NCBI RefSeq assembly: GCF_009026145.1
Contig: NZ_WBUE01000010.1
Span: forward strand, 1 to 64,000
Direction of reading: 5' to 3'
Length of the DNA stretch: 64,000 bases
From: Hyphomicrobium sp.
GTDB lineage: Bacteria; Pseudomonadota; Alphaproteobacteria; Rhizobiales; Hyphomicrobiaceae
In this document: piece after piece, positions 8,708 through 16,127 of the stretch
Layout of the letters: every line of letters starts with the position of its first letter
Position numbering within the stretch: the stretch's first letter is position 1
Program-made: the position numbers and the translations under genes
The notes under the pieces: generated by a model
Seen by the model: the letters and a program-made list of their open reading frames with translations, nothing else
Databases searched by the model: none
What the model was told of the DNA's origin: nothing

Positions 8708-9673
8708 ATGCGCTGTTGGTGGGTCAATCAGAACCAAACATTTCGCCACGAATTGGGGGGCGGGTACCTTTGGTCGCCGAAGCGCAATGCCAACGGCGCT
8801 CGCAACCCTTTCTATGAGTCTATGCGCGAGGTCGCGCCGGGCGATCTCATCTTCTCATTCGTCGATACACGCATTCCCGCGATCGGTATCGCCCAATCGT
8901 ACTGTTGGGAGAGCCCAAAGCCTTCCGAGTTCGGCACGGCTGGACAGAATTGGGAGGACGTAGGTTGGCGAGCTAAAGTCACTTTCGTTCGCTTGCAGAA
9001 CCAAATCCGCCCGAAGGAGCACATCGAGCTCCTGCGGCCGTTGCTCCCCGAGCGGTATTCTCCGCTGCAGCCTAGCGGCAACGGACTGCAATCGGTCTAT
9101 CTCACCGAGGTTCCGCAGCTACTCGCCGAAGCGTTGCTCGATTTGATCGGGCAGGAGGCGAACCCGATTCGCCTCGCTGCTAAACACGTGCAGCCTGTCC
9201 CGGGCGACGACATTGAAGTTTGGGAAACTCAACTCGAAAGCCGGGTCATCGTTGATACTTCGATCCCCGAAACCGAACGACTAGCGCTGGTGCGTGCCCG
9301 CGCCGGGCAGGGGATCTTCCGAGATCGCGTAGCCCAGCTGGAAAAGGGCTGCCGTATCACAGGTGTTGACAATCCGACCCACCTCGTAGCGAGCCATTGC
9401 AAACCTTGGAGAGACGCACGCAACGAAGAGCGTCTTGATGGCGAAAACGGGCTCCTGCTCACGCCGAGTATTGATCATCTCTTTGATCGTGGCTTCATTG
9501 GCTTCGAAAACAACGGGCGCCTCATCATCTCGCCGGTTGCTCACAAGACGTCACTACGACGTATGGGAATCAGGGTGGATGAGCCGGTGAACGTGGGCTC
9601 GTTCTCGAGCGGCCAAAAGAGCTACTTGGAATACCACCGCGATGCCATACTGTTGCAGGCGGTACGCAAGTGA
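8708..9673 (+). CDS. EVE-HNH modification-dependent endonuclease
   Basis: The product is 321 residues. Residues ~3-130 look like an EVE (PUA-like) domain: a WWVNQNQTFRHE start, GGYLWSPK, a PGDLIFSF strand and an AIGIAQ strand, a fold that reads modified bases. Residues ~215-290 are an HNH_2-type nuclease: CRITG, then ASHCKPW, an N-G-L-L-L segment, and IDHLFDRGFI supplying the metal and catalytic residues. EVE-HNH fusions are known restriction enzymes that cut DNA carrying modified cytosine, so this is a stand-alone defence gene a few kb from the Mokosh locus. The ribosome binding site before the ATG is weak. Target modification cannot be read from sequence. Confidence 0.82.
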   Translation: MRCWWVNQNQTFRHELGGGYLWSPKRNANGARNPFYESMREVAPGDLIFSFVDTRIPAIGIAQSYCWESPKPSEFGTAGQNWEDVGWRAKVTFVRLQNQIRPKEHIELLRPLLPERYSPLQPSGNGLQSVYLTEVPQLLAEALLDLIGQEANPIRLAAKHVQPVPGDDIEVWETQLESRVIVDTSIPETERLALVRARAGQGIFRDRVAQLEKGCRITGVDNPTHLVASHCKPWRDARNEERLDGENGLLLTPSIDHLFDRGFIGFENNGRLIISPVAHKTSLRRMGIRVDEPVNVGSFSSGQKSYLEYHRDAILLQAVRK

Positions 9674-9693
9674 CCGCGCTAGGGCGCGCAGTT

Positions 9694-10020
9694 TCAGCTG
9701 CCACCCCAAACGATTATTCCCATGCCCATCAGCGTGACTGCTACGCCAGCTATGTCCCACCCGCTGGGCGTTAGACCCTCGACGCTCCAGAGCCAGCACA
9801 GCGCTACGGTCGCATAGACGCCGCCGTAGGCGGCATAGACACGCCCAGCCGCCGCAGGGTGCAGCGTTAGAAGATAGGAAAACAGTGCCAGGCTGAGGGC
9901 GGCCACGGGCAGGAGCCAGAACGAGCCGTTCTTTTTCAGCCAGAGATACGGCAGATAACATCCTACAATCTCCGCAACCGCCGTCACGACAAAAAGGCCG
10001 AAAGTTTTCAAGAGGAACAC
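9694..10020 (-). CDS. ynfA: YnfA family (UPF0060) membrane protein
   Basis: A GTG start at 10020 gives 108 residues, the usual length for this family; the longer frame to 10125 adds a tail without family resemblance. Four transmembrane helices are visible, with the family marks [13 protein letters not shown] in helix 1, [11 protein letters not shown] in helix 3, and the conserved D-x-x-G-x-x-x-x-L pattern in helix 4. YnfA proteins are inner-membrane relatives of small multidrug resistance transporters. The gene ends 20 bases from the convergent EVE-HNH gene. It is probably island cargo. Confidence 0.85.
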   Translation of the reverse strand: MFLLKTFGLFVVTAVAEIVGCYLPYLWLKKNGSFWLLPVAALSLALFSYLLTLHPAAAGRVYAAYGGVYATVALCWLWSVEGLTPSGWDIAGVAVTLMGMGIIVWGGS

Positions 10021-10176
10021 GGGTGCTAAGCTCCAATCCCAGTGGGTTGGCGAGTACTTGACGCGCTCGGCAACTTGCGGAGCGCACGGGCTAAAGAAAG
10101 GGGTGAGATCGCCGCGCCCCTTCAATCATTGTCCTGGCGCTTTTTCGACGTTAGCGTGGACGTGGGGACAAGCGCC

Positions 10177-10317
10177 ATGTTCAAGCTTGTCGCGCTAACA
10201 CTTGCGGTCGCTCTATGCCAGCCTACGGTCGGATGTGCGGAGGACGTGTCGCCATCTTCGACTGAAGCGGGCGTGGAGCAAGGCGGGCGGGGCAAAACCC
10301 CTCTGCGTCCCGAGTGA
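10177..10317 (+). CDS. putative 46-residue secreted small protein
   Basis: A short frame starts with MFKLVALTLAVALC, a signal peptide-like stretch, and contains a Cys that could make it a lipoprotein although no clean lipobox is seen. The remainder is polar and short. A GGGGACA stretch upstream is a weak ribosome binding site. It has no recognised family and may not be real. Confidence 0.25.
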   Translation: MFKLVALTLAVALCQPTVGCAEDVSPSSTEAGVEQGGRGKTPLRPE

Positions 10318-10399
10318 TGTCACGCCTGACATGATTTCGGCCTACCGGGCGTCAAGGGCTACACCGAATCTCTGGTGAGAGCTGCTATAGGTGCGGCCA

Positions 10400-10546
10400 A
10401 TGGGGCATTGGGAGCAGATCGGAGCGGAGCGACACCGGGCGGCGCCGGTTTCGTCATGGCGCAAGCTCGCTGCTGGTCTCTTGATCGCCAGCGGCACCGT
10501 GTTGGCCTATGGACTGGTATTTCTGCAGCTGTGGAAGCTCTTCTGA
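10400..10546 (+). CDS. 48-residue single-pass membrane protein
   Basis: The frame starts at an ATG in a TAGGTGCGGCCA context and encodes a polar N-terminus, an SWRKL boundary, one hydrophobic helix (LAAGLLIASGTVLAYGLVF) and a short LWKLF end. The charge pattern (basic residues just before the helix) is what a small inner-membrane protein shows. It ends two bases before the convergent recombinase gene ends. I cannot name a family. Confidence 0.4.
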   Translation: MGHWEQIGAERHRAAPVSSWRKLAAGLLIASGTVLAYGLVFLQLWKLF

Positions 10547-10548
10547 GC

Positions 10549-12852
10549 TCAGTTTGTGTCCGCACCATCGAACCGGTGACGCAGCACCGATTTTAGAGCG
10601 CCCATCGCTTTCCGATTGTGCTGCTCGAGCCAAGAGCCCACATCAGGGTTTGCCATCAGCCTGCGCGCGAACGCGGCGAGGGTCACACCGTCGAGGGCGT
10701 CGCATCCGGAGCATGCGAGTGCACGCTTTGCTTCTCGATAAGTGTAAGCGCCTTCCGCGATCATGATCCTGCGCAACCGTTCACTCGGGCCATTGGCGCG
10801 GCTCCCAAATCTCTGCAGGAGTTGATGTTTAGGCGTAGCCGCGACCAGGGACAGGGTGTGGCAGTCGGTGAAGTCGTTCGTGAGAACCATTACTTCCGCA
10901 ACCTCGATCCGACGTTCTGGTGTGAGCCTGTCGAGGAGCAGCCGAGCCTTTTGGCTCAGCGCGTTGCCGGAAATAAGTGCTATGGCGCGATCGCGAACAC
11001 CCTCTTGAAATGCACGGCTATGCTCGTCTCTGTCTCGCCCAGTGCGGAACACGGTCGACGGTACGGACGAAATGCCTTGGAGGGCAAGTACCCTCACGAA
11101 TCGGACATCGATGAGCAGCTTGACGAGAGTCTGACGCAGCTTGGAGATGTATGCGGCGGTCAGATCAGCTTTCGAGGCAGCCGCCCGTAGCGCACCCGTT
11201 GTCTTCACGAAGGCGCCAGCACCTGCCTTTCTCGACGCGGATCTGGAACGGCCTAGCTTAAAAGCGAGCGGTCTGACCGGGGGAGCATCTTCCCGACGGC
11301 TGCGACCATTGGCTGGTGCCGGGGACCACTCGGTAGCGGGATCGCATCGGGCGCAAAGGTGCCATAGAGGCTCCAGGCCGTTGGCGCGGAATACCTCCAC
11401 CTGAACTGGATTGTTAGCGGCAAGGAGCAGACCGCGACCTATTTCAGTGACCGGAAAGAAATAATAGCAGACGGGGCGTTCTTCGTGCCCGTCCAGGATT
11501 ACCGTGATTGTGAGATCATCATCGGTGCCTCCCCGCTTAACGACCCAACGCGGGATACCTCTGTCTCGCCGATGCCGTCGCGCGACGGATATGGATGCCG
11601 TGATTTCTCCATTTATGAGAAACCGGCAACGGCCGCGCAGGCGTTCGACGCTTCCACCGTGAGCCTCGATACCCTCTGCGACAGCCGTGGCGATTGTGCT
11701 TCTGAGTCTGCGCGCAGCCCCATCGATCGAAATGAGCGCAAGGTCGCGTGAAGGACTGAATCCTGCATCAGCGTACGCTCGCACGAGGCTGCCGAACCGC
11801 TGCCGAATGGCACCGCTTCCGAGGTAACCATCCTCTTTGATCAGTCGTGTAGTGATCTCGCCGTGCTCCGCGTGGATGCGCCGCAGCCGTCGCACGACAT
11901 CATGGTCCGAGACGCGCCTCGCGCGCTTGGCTCTCACCTTCTGCGCCTTCTCAAACAGTTCACGACTGACGATGGGTTCGAAGGCACCTCGGTAGCGTAC
12001 CCAAGTGCTGGGGTCGGTATTGCGGTGTTCGGTCTTGAGCTTGCAGGATTGGCGACCCCAGACACTGTCGCCGACGTATTTCTCCGATGTGAGTATCCGC
12101 TTCACGACCGCCTCTGACCAGCGGCCGCCGCTCTCGCTGCGAATGCCATCCAGGTTTAGGGCGTGGGCAATGGACCAGGTCCCCATGTCGTTGTGGACAT
12201 AGTCTTCGTAGATGCGCTGTACGACGGCAATTTCTTCGGGAGGGCCAGGGACCAAAATGATTCTGTCCGTCGCGACGGACTTGCATTCACCCCGCGCCAG
12301 TAGACCCTTTCTTTCGCCGGACGCGTCGATCAGGCATCGCCGTAGTCCATAACCAGGACATCCACCTTGCCGGAAGCCGAGCTCGACCAGCCGCCTTTTT
12401 CCCGCGTAGACTTTGGTAGAGAGTTCGCGGCTGTATTCGGCGGCGAGTGCGCGCTTGACGACCTTGCAAATGCTCGCGAACGGGCTGCCATCGTTGGAAA
12501 ATGGCTCGGCGCAATACTCGACGCGCACGCCGGCGAGCTTGCAGAGATACTCGAGATGCGCGCTCTCGTCGGCATCTTGAAAGCGGCCCCATCGCGAGAC
12601 GTCGTAGACGAGAACGATCTCAAAGGGGCGTTCCCCGGAGACCACATCGGCGATGAGCTGGCACAGAGCTGGGCGGCCCGCGAGCGTAAGACCGCTCTTT
12701 CCTAGGTCTTCATAGGTGACAACAATCTCAATCCCACACGCTGCGGCGTAGTCGCCGATGGCCCGCTTTTGATTGGCAGTAGAATACTGCTGGTGCTCGG
12801 TCGACATCCGAACGTATTGCGCGGCACGGTACGACTGAGGTTGCGAGTTCAT
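10549..12852 (-). CDS. large serine recombinase fused to RepB-like C-terminal domain
   Basis: The product is 767 residues. Residues 8-150 are a resolvase domain: YVRMST with catalytic Ser17, then DLGKSG and YDVSRWGR. Residues ~160-310 are the Recombinase domain (GCPGYG and KRILTSEKYVGDSVWG). Residues ~320-365 look like one homing-endonuclease-associated repeat ending QRFGSL...ADAGF. Residues ~400-510 are unassigned. Residues ~565-680 resemble the RepB plasmid partition C-terminal family: a YISKLRQ helix, then a KARLLLDRLTPERRIEVAE helix pair and AATPKHQLL. I know such RepB-like domains as separate genes beside recombinases, so the in-frame fusion is unusual. The ATG overlaps the stop of an upstream small frame. 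It should catalyse DNA exchange for the element; the RepB-like part may help stability or DNA binding (inference). Confidence 0.8.
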   Translation of the reverse strand: MNSQPQSYRAAQYVRMSTEHQQYSTANQKRAIGDYAAACGIEIVVTYEDLGKSGLTLAGRPALCQLIADVVSGERPFEIVLVYDVSRWGRFQDADESAHLEYLCKLAGVRVEYCAEPFSNDGSPFASICKVVKRALAAEYSRELSTKVYAGKRRLVELGFRQGGCPGYGLRRCLIDASGERKGLLARGECKSVATDRIILVPGPPEEIAVVQRIYEDYVHNDMGTWSIAHALNLDGIRSESGGRWSEAVVKRILTSEKYVGDSVWGRQSCKLKTEHRNTDPSTWVRYRGAFEPIVSRELFEKAQKVRAKRARRVSDHDVVRRLRRIHAEHGEITTRLIKEDGYLGSGAIRQRFGSLVRAYADAGFSPSRDLALISIDGAARRLRSTIATAVAEGIEAHGGSVERLRGRCRFLINGEITASISVARRHRRDRGIPRWVVKRGGTDDDLTITVILDGHEERPVCYYFFPVTEIGRGLLLAANNPVQVEVFRANGLEPLWHLCARCDPATEWSPAPANGRSRREDAPPVRPLAFKLGRSRSASRKAGAGAFVKTTGALRAAASKADLTAAYISKLRQTLVKLLIDVRFVRVLALQGISSVPSTVFRTGRDRDEHSRAFQEGVRDRAIALISGNALSQKARLLLDRLTPERRIEVAEVMVLTNDFTDCHTLSLVAATPKHQLLQRFGSRANGPSERLRRIMIAEGAYTYREAKRALACSGCDALDGVTLAAFARRLMANPDVGSWLEQHNRKAMGALKSVLRHRFDGADTN

Positions 12853-13205
12853 GGCCCTGCAGCTTTCACCTTCCGTGCATTGTGTTCGCCGAAGAGCAAT
12901 GTGCTTTGTTTCGGCGTCAAGTCGATATCCATTGAAGCTGTCGGAATATCAACATGTGACGTAATCGTTGGAATACCAGGCGACTTTGGCGATGGCTCCG
13001 CCTCGCCGATCATGGGGCGGTCCAGGTCCGAAAATGTATATGCCCGGCCATAGGCATCGGATCGGTTTCTGTGCGGCCCAACGTGCGCAAATGGGATTGG
13101 GCAACTAGAGGCGTGTCTAATTCTGACGCTGAACTCTTGCGTGAGCGCGACGCAAAATCCAACGGGTCCATAATGCTGGCTTGCGGCTGCGGTTCGTGTG
13201 AGCAC
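12849..13205 (-). CDS. possible small protein coupled to the serine recombinase
   Basis: This frame of 118 codons ends with a TGA that overlaps the recombinase ATG (ATGA), the arrangement expected for translational coupling. The C-terminal ~55 residues (from an internal Met in an RPMIGE context) read like a polar small protein with TPKQSTLLFGE. The N-terminal part is less convincing and the true start is uncertain. No motif recognised. Overlap alone could be chance. Confidence 0.25.
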   Translation of the reverse strand: MLTRTAAASQHYGPVGFCVALTQEFSVRIRHASSCPIPFAHVGPHRNRSDAYGRAYTFSDLDRPMIGEAEPSPKSPGIPTITSHVDIPTASMDIDLTPKQSTLLFGEHNARKVKAAGP

Positions 13206-13391
13206 GAGATCTTTGGAGGTGGCAATATGACGAGTGGATATACTTAGTAACCAAGTATCGTTACCTTAAGGACCGGTTAGCGGCCCGTGTAGGCACTAGT
13301 ATAAGCGGAAAAAAGATTTATTCAATTACTTGGCGATTGCCGAGAGTTGAGTATCCTCCGCCCAAGCAATGTCGCTTGAAGGAGACCAGTA
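12853..13391. promoter_or_regulatory. divergent control region of recombinase and 143-aa gene
   Basis: About 540 bases separate the minus-strand recombinase from the plus-strand gene at 13392. Positions 13,225-13,350 are clearly more AT-rich than the surroundings and hold a short imperfect inverted pair (GTAAC and GTTAC, eight bases apart, near 13,245-13,265), a candidate operator. The left part may code for the coupled small protein. I see no confident -35/-10 pair. Confidence 0.3.
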
Positions 13392-13823
13392 ATGCGCCGT
13401 CGTACTCCGCCGAATATCGACCCCAGCTTTGTCTTCGTTGCTCATCTCGCACGGGCGACTTCGGTCGTTCACGCGAACTGGACGGGCTACGCTAAGAGGG
13501 GTTTGCTTCCGCCGCTTGCAGACCACCCCGCATTCGGGGGGCTGGGTTTTTCGAAGCAAAAGATGCGGGAGTTCGCTCGCCTAACACCTGCCGCGATTGT
13601 AAAGCTGGAGAAGTGCGTCCTTATTTCCGGCAAGCGCAACGGTCACCCGGATCCCGTCGGTGCATTTCGCCGGGTTTGCGGTTTGAGCGACCCGCAAACC
13701 GAAGTCTCCGATCCGCTCCGAGAGGAGATTGCACTGGAGCCGATGGATCCGGTGGTGTCGGCCGTCCTGGAAGTTGCGAAGGGGCTACAGGCGGTTGCCG
13801 AGGCACTTACTCGCAGAGATTAG
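13392..13823 (+). CDS. hypothetical protein of the island
   Basis: The product is 143 residues with a strong ribosome binding site (GAAGGAG) at good spacing before the ATG, so I regard the gene as real. It is polar and mostly helical, with no signal peptide. The stretch around residues 55-85 (KMREFARLTPAAIVKLEK) could be a helix-turn-helix-like helical pair, but this is weak. The last 25 residues look amphipathic (SAVLEVAKGLQAVAEAL). It converges on the integrase gene with a 17-base overlap of coding ends. Position between two recombinase genes suggests a role in element control (inference). Confidence 0.6.
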   Translation: MRRRTPPNIDPSFVFVAHLARATSVVHANWTGYAKRGLLPPLADHPAFGGLGFSKQKMREFARLTPAAIVKLEKCVLISGKRNGHPDPVGAFRRVCGLSDPQTEVSDPLREEIALEPMDPVVSAVLEVAKGLQAVAEALTRRD

Positions 13824-15525
13824 ACTGAGGCTCGGGCAGGGAAACTGGTGGAAAGGGTTCACTAAAAAGAGGTGGCACCTTTGCCAATTCACGCCTCACT
13901 GCCCACAAAGCTGCGCTTGCATATCCGTCATGTGCGTCCTTCCCAACGTGTCCCAGGATAGCGCGGCGCACGTCGGGATCGACCCGCGCATTGCTCATTT
14001 CGCGCTTGAGAGTATGCCTTAACGAGTGGAATGTAAGGCGTGGGTCGAAGAGGCCCGCTCTATCCATCAAACGAGCGAAATCACCCGAAATCTTGTTGGC
14101 ATAGCGGCCATCGCCGGCACACCTAAATGTCGCAAAGACGCGATCACGCTTGCGGGCATTTAGCCATGAGACAAACGCATCGGCGATCTGGGGATGCAAC
14201 GGAACGGCACGCACGCTGCCCGGCGTTTTCGCTGATCGGCCGCTGAGATCGTCTATCTGGATGCACATAACCCCATCGATTTCGCGCACGTTGTGAGATG
14301 GCAGTGACGCGAGCTCTTCCAAGCGTGCGCCCGTGTATGCACCCAACCTTATGAGCCAGGCCATGTCGCTATTCTCACCGCTTTCTTCGACGGCTTGCGC
14401 AAGGACTCGAACACGTTCCTCACGCGTGAAGGGCTTACGGCGGCTGGCTTGCGGCCGGGTGTCCTTCGGCGGACGAATTCCGATCGCCACATTGCTAGCG
14501 GTACATCCTTGATCGGTCATGAACGCGAGCAGAGCCTTGATGCTCGTCAAATGACGCTCGACGGTCTTGGCCGACACGCGCGGTACGTCCTTTCCTGGAT
14601 CTGCAAGTCCCCCGCGTTGGCTAGTCGGCAGTCGACGATGATCCGGCAAATCTTCGATCGCTTTCGCGAAAGAGCGTACCAGCTCTCGCGTGATGTCACG
14701 GACGGGCAGGTCTCCATGGAGCTCAATGAAACGCCGGACCGCTACGCGGTGCCGACGTTGCGCCGACACTCCCTGCTTGCGCTCACCAAACCAGGCCTCG
14801 GCTGCTGCGCTCACTCGGGGGTTGTTTGGATCGACGGCGTGTGGGAGGTCGACTCCTAACTTGGCAAGCACGCGGAGACCAGGTTTGAGACGGCGAAGGC
14901 GGACTTGCCGCCTCACCTCGAGTTCCTCCGCTACCGCCTCGTCGCCCGTCGCAGTATCGAGCGCTCCCAGTGCTTGAAGACTACCGCGCACGCCGGCGGC
15001 GAATTCTTCGAGACCTCCGGCGCTCTGGATCAACTCAAGCTCTTGCAGGGTAAGCGCGCCAAGTCGCTGTTGCGCAGCTAGCACCTGCTGCCGCTCGAGT
15101 TCCAGCTCGGCCTCGACGCGTGCCGAAGCGGCTGAGAAAAAGCGCCTGTGCCATGCCGGCGGCAGCGCCTGCACAAGTCGTGCGCTTCCCTCGGCTGTGT
15201 ACTGCGGCGTCAGTAAGTCGGGCCTCTGGGTCGCCAGACGGACGGCATCACGTTTGGCTACGTCGACGATCGCACGCTCTTCGGCTTGCAATGCCGCGAG
15301 CCGCTCGCTTTGTCCCTTTTGTCGTATGCTGTCGATGATCCGATCGTGTTCGACAGCGAGGGCGCGCGCACGCGCTTCTGCCAGGCGCAGCTCACCGGTT
15401 TTGAGCGATTGCTTCCACCACTGACGATTGCCGAGAAGGGGGCGCACGTCCGCTGGAACGTAGCGGCGATAATGGTAGGTGCCTTGTACCTTGGCGACGT
15501 AGCGGCTCAACTTTTGACCCAGCAT
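13807..15525 (-). CDS. tyrosine recombinase (phage-type integrase)
   Basis: The frame is open from a TTG at 15579; I start it at the ATG at 15525 (MLGQKLSRY), giving 572 residues, because the upstream extension is made of repeat sequence and lacks a ribosome binding site. The N-terminal YHYRRYVPADVR segment matches the SH3-like start of alphaproteobacterial integrases (DUF6538-like). The catalytic set is complete: Arg in TGARLEEL, His-x-x-Arg in FHSLRHT, His in LGHVG, and Tyr in HDGYASA nine residues later. A SAM-like core-binding domain lies between. It sits at the edge of the island beside a cut glycosyltransferase gene, as an integrase should, so it probably inserted this element. Confidence 0.88.
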   Translation of the reverse strand: MLGQKLSRYVAKVQGTYHYRRYVPADVRPLLGNRQWWKQSLKTGELRLAEARARALAVEHDRIIDSIRQKGQSERLAALQAEERAIVDVAKRDAVRLATQRPDLLTPQYTAEGSARLVQALPPAWHRRFFSAASARVEAELELERQQVLAAQQRLGALTLQELELIQSAGGLEEFAAGVRGSLQALGALDTATGDEAVAEELEVRRQVRLRRLKPGLRVLAKLGVDLPHAVDPNNPRVSAAAEAWFGERKQGVSAQRRHRVAVRRFIELHGDLPVRDITRELVRSFAKAIEDLPDHRRLPTSQRGGLADPGKDVPRVSAKTVERHLTSIKALLAFMTDQGCTASNVAIGIRPPKDTRPQASRRKPFTREERVRVLAQAVEESGENSDMAWLIRLGAYTGARLEELASLPSHNVREIDGVMCIQIDDLSGRSAKTPGSVRAVPLHPQIADAFVSWLNARKRDRVFATFRCAGDGRYANKISGDFARLMDRAGLFDPRLTFHSLRHTLKREMSNARVDPDVRRAILGHVGKDAHDGYASAALWAVRRELAKVPPLFSEPFPPVSLPEPQSNLCE

Positions 15526-15555
15526 TTGACCCAAACGGCAATGAGTTTTGACCCA
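15513..15555. repeat. three copies of TTTGACCCA at the integrase start
   Basis: Identical 9-base copies begin at 15513, 15525 and 15547, spaced 12 and 22 bases, all in the same direction. They overlap the integrase start. They could be arm-type binding sites for the integrase, giving both recombination architecture and autoregulation, but this is inference. Confidence 0.55.
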
Positions 15556-15589
15556 AAACGCGGATGCCGCAAGTGGCAAGCCTATGAAA

Positions 15590-15660
15590 TCAGGACATTT
15601 ACCCTAATCTTAAAGGTCGGATGCAGACATACCTGGTGCACATGCGCCAGCCGCGCCGGC
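15590..15660. other. island-chromosome junction (right attachment site, approximate)
   Basis: Left of here the DNA is island; right of here it encodes the conserved middle-to-end of a glycosyltransferase. The reading frame of that gene meets a TGA at 15585-15587, just outside the likely homology, so the crossover lies within roughly 15,590-15,660. The exact core cannot be set without the left end, which is outside the window. Confidence 0.5.
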
Positions 15661-16127
15661 TATGGCACGAGCTGGGCGCGCGCCGCTTCATCGGTTTTCA
15701 GGTGTTGATGGGCGGCATGATCCTGTCGGCGCTGGTGCATCCGTGGTTCTACCTGCTCATCGCCTTCGACCTTTGGCAAGGACGCCTGCTCGGCGTGCCG
15801 GACACGGTATTCGGGCAATGGCTGCTCGGCATCGGCATCTTCAACCTGATTGCCGGATACGTGAGCGCCATCGCGCTCGGCACGGTTGCGGCGGCGCGTC
15901 GTGGGCGGCTGAGGCTGGCCGCCCACGCGTTGATGATGCCGGCCTACTGGCTGGCGATTTCGTACGCTGCCTATCGCGCCCTCTGGCAGCTCGTCGCGGC
16001 ACCCTACTACTGGGAGAAAACGGAGCATGCCGGGCGCGCCAGCGCACACGCAGCGGCCCCTGGTGAAGACGCTACGCCGGCCCCCGCGCTCGCCGTTTCA
16101 GGTGAAGAAGCGCAGCGCCTCGCGTGA
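15621..16127 (+). pseudogene. 3' fragment of a family 2 glycosyltransferase gene
   Basis: The frame encodes MQTYLVHMRQPRRLW at its start, which in cellulose-synthase-like GT2 enzymes follows the acceptor-site QxxRW motif and a K-G-W. Then come transmembrane helices around residues 25-55 and 60-95, an LVHPWFYL segment, a PAYWL...ALWQL segment and a W-E-K-T-E-H end typical of these proteins. Only about 168 codons remain; the GT-A domain with its Asp motifs is missing, and an in-frame stop lies just upstream. The most likely cause is insertion of the island into the gene. Its end overlaps the convergent ligD by 30 bases. Confidence 0.75.

Noticed and set aside
118..15640. TGCAGACAT near both ends as possible flanking direct repeats
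   Set aside because: Only nine bases match and neighbouring bases differ; expected by chance.
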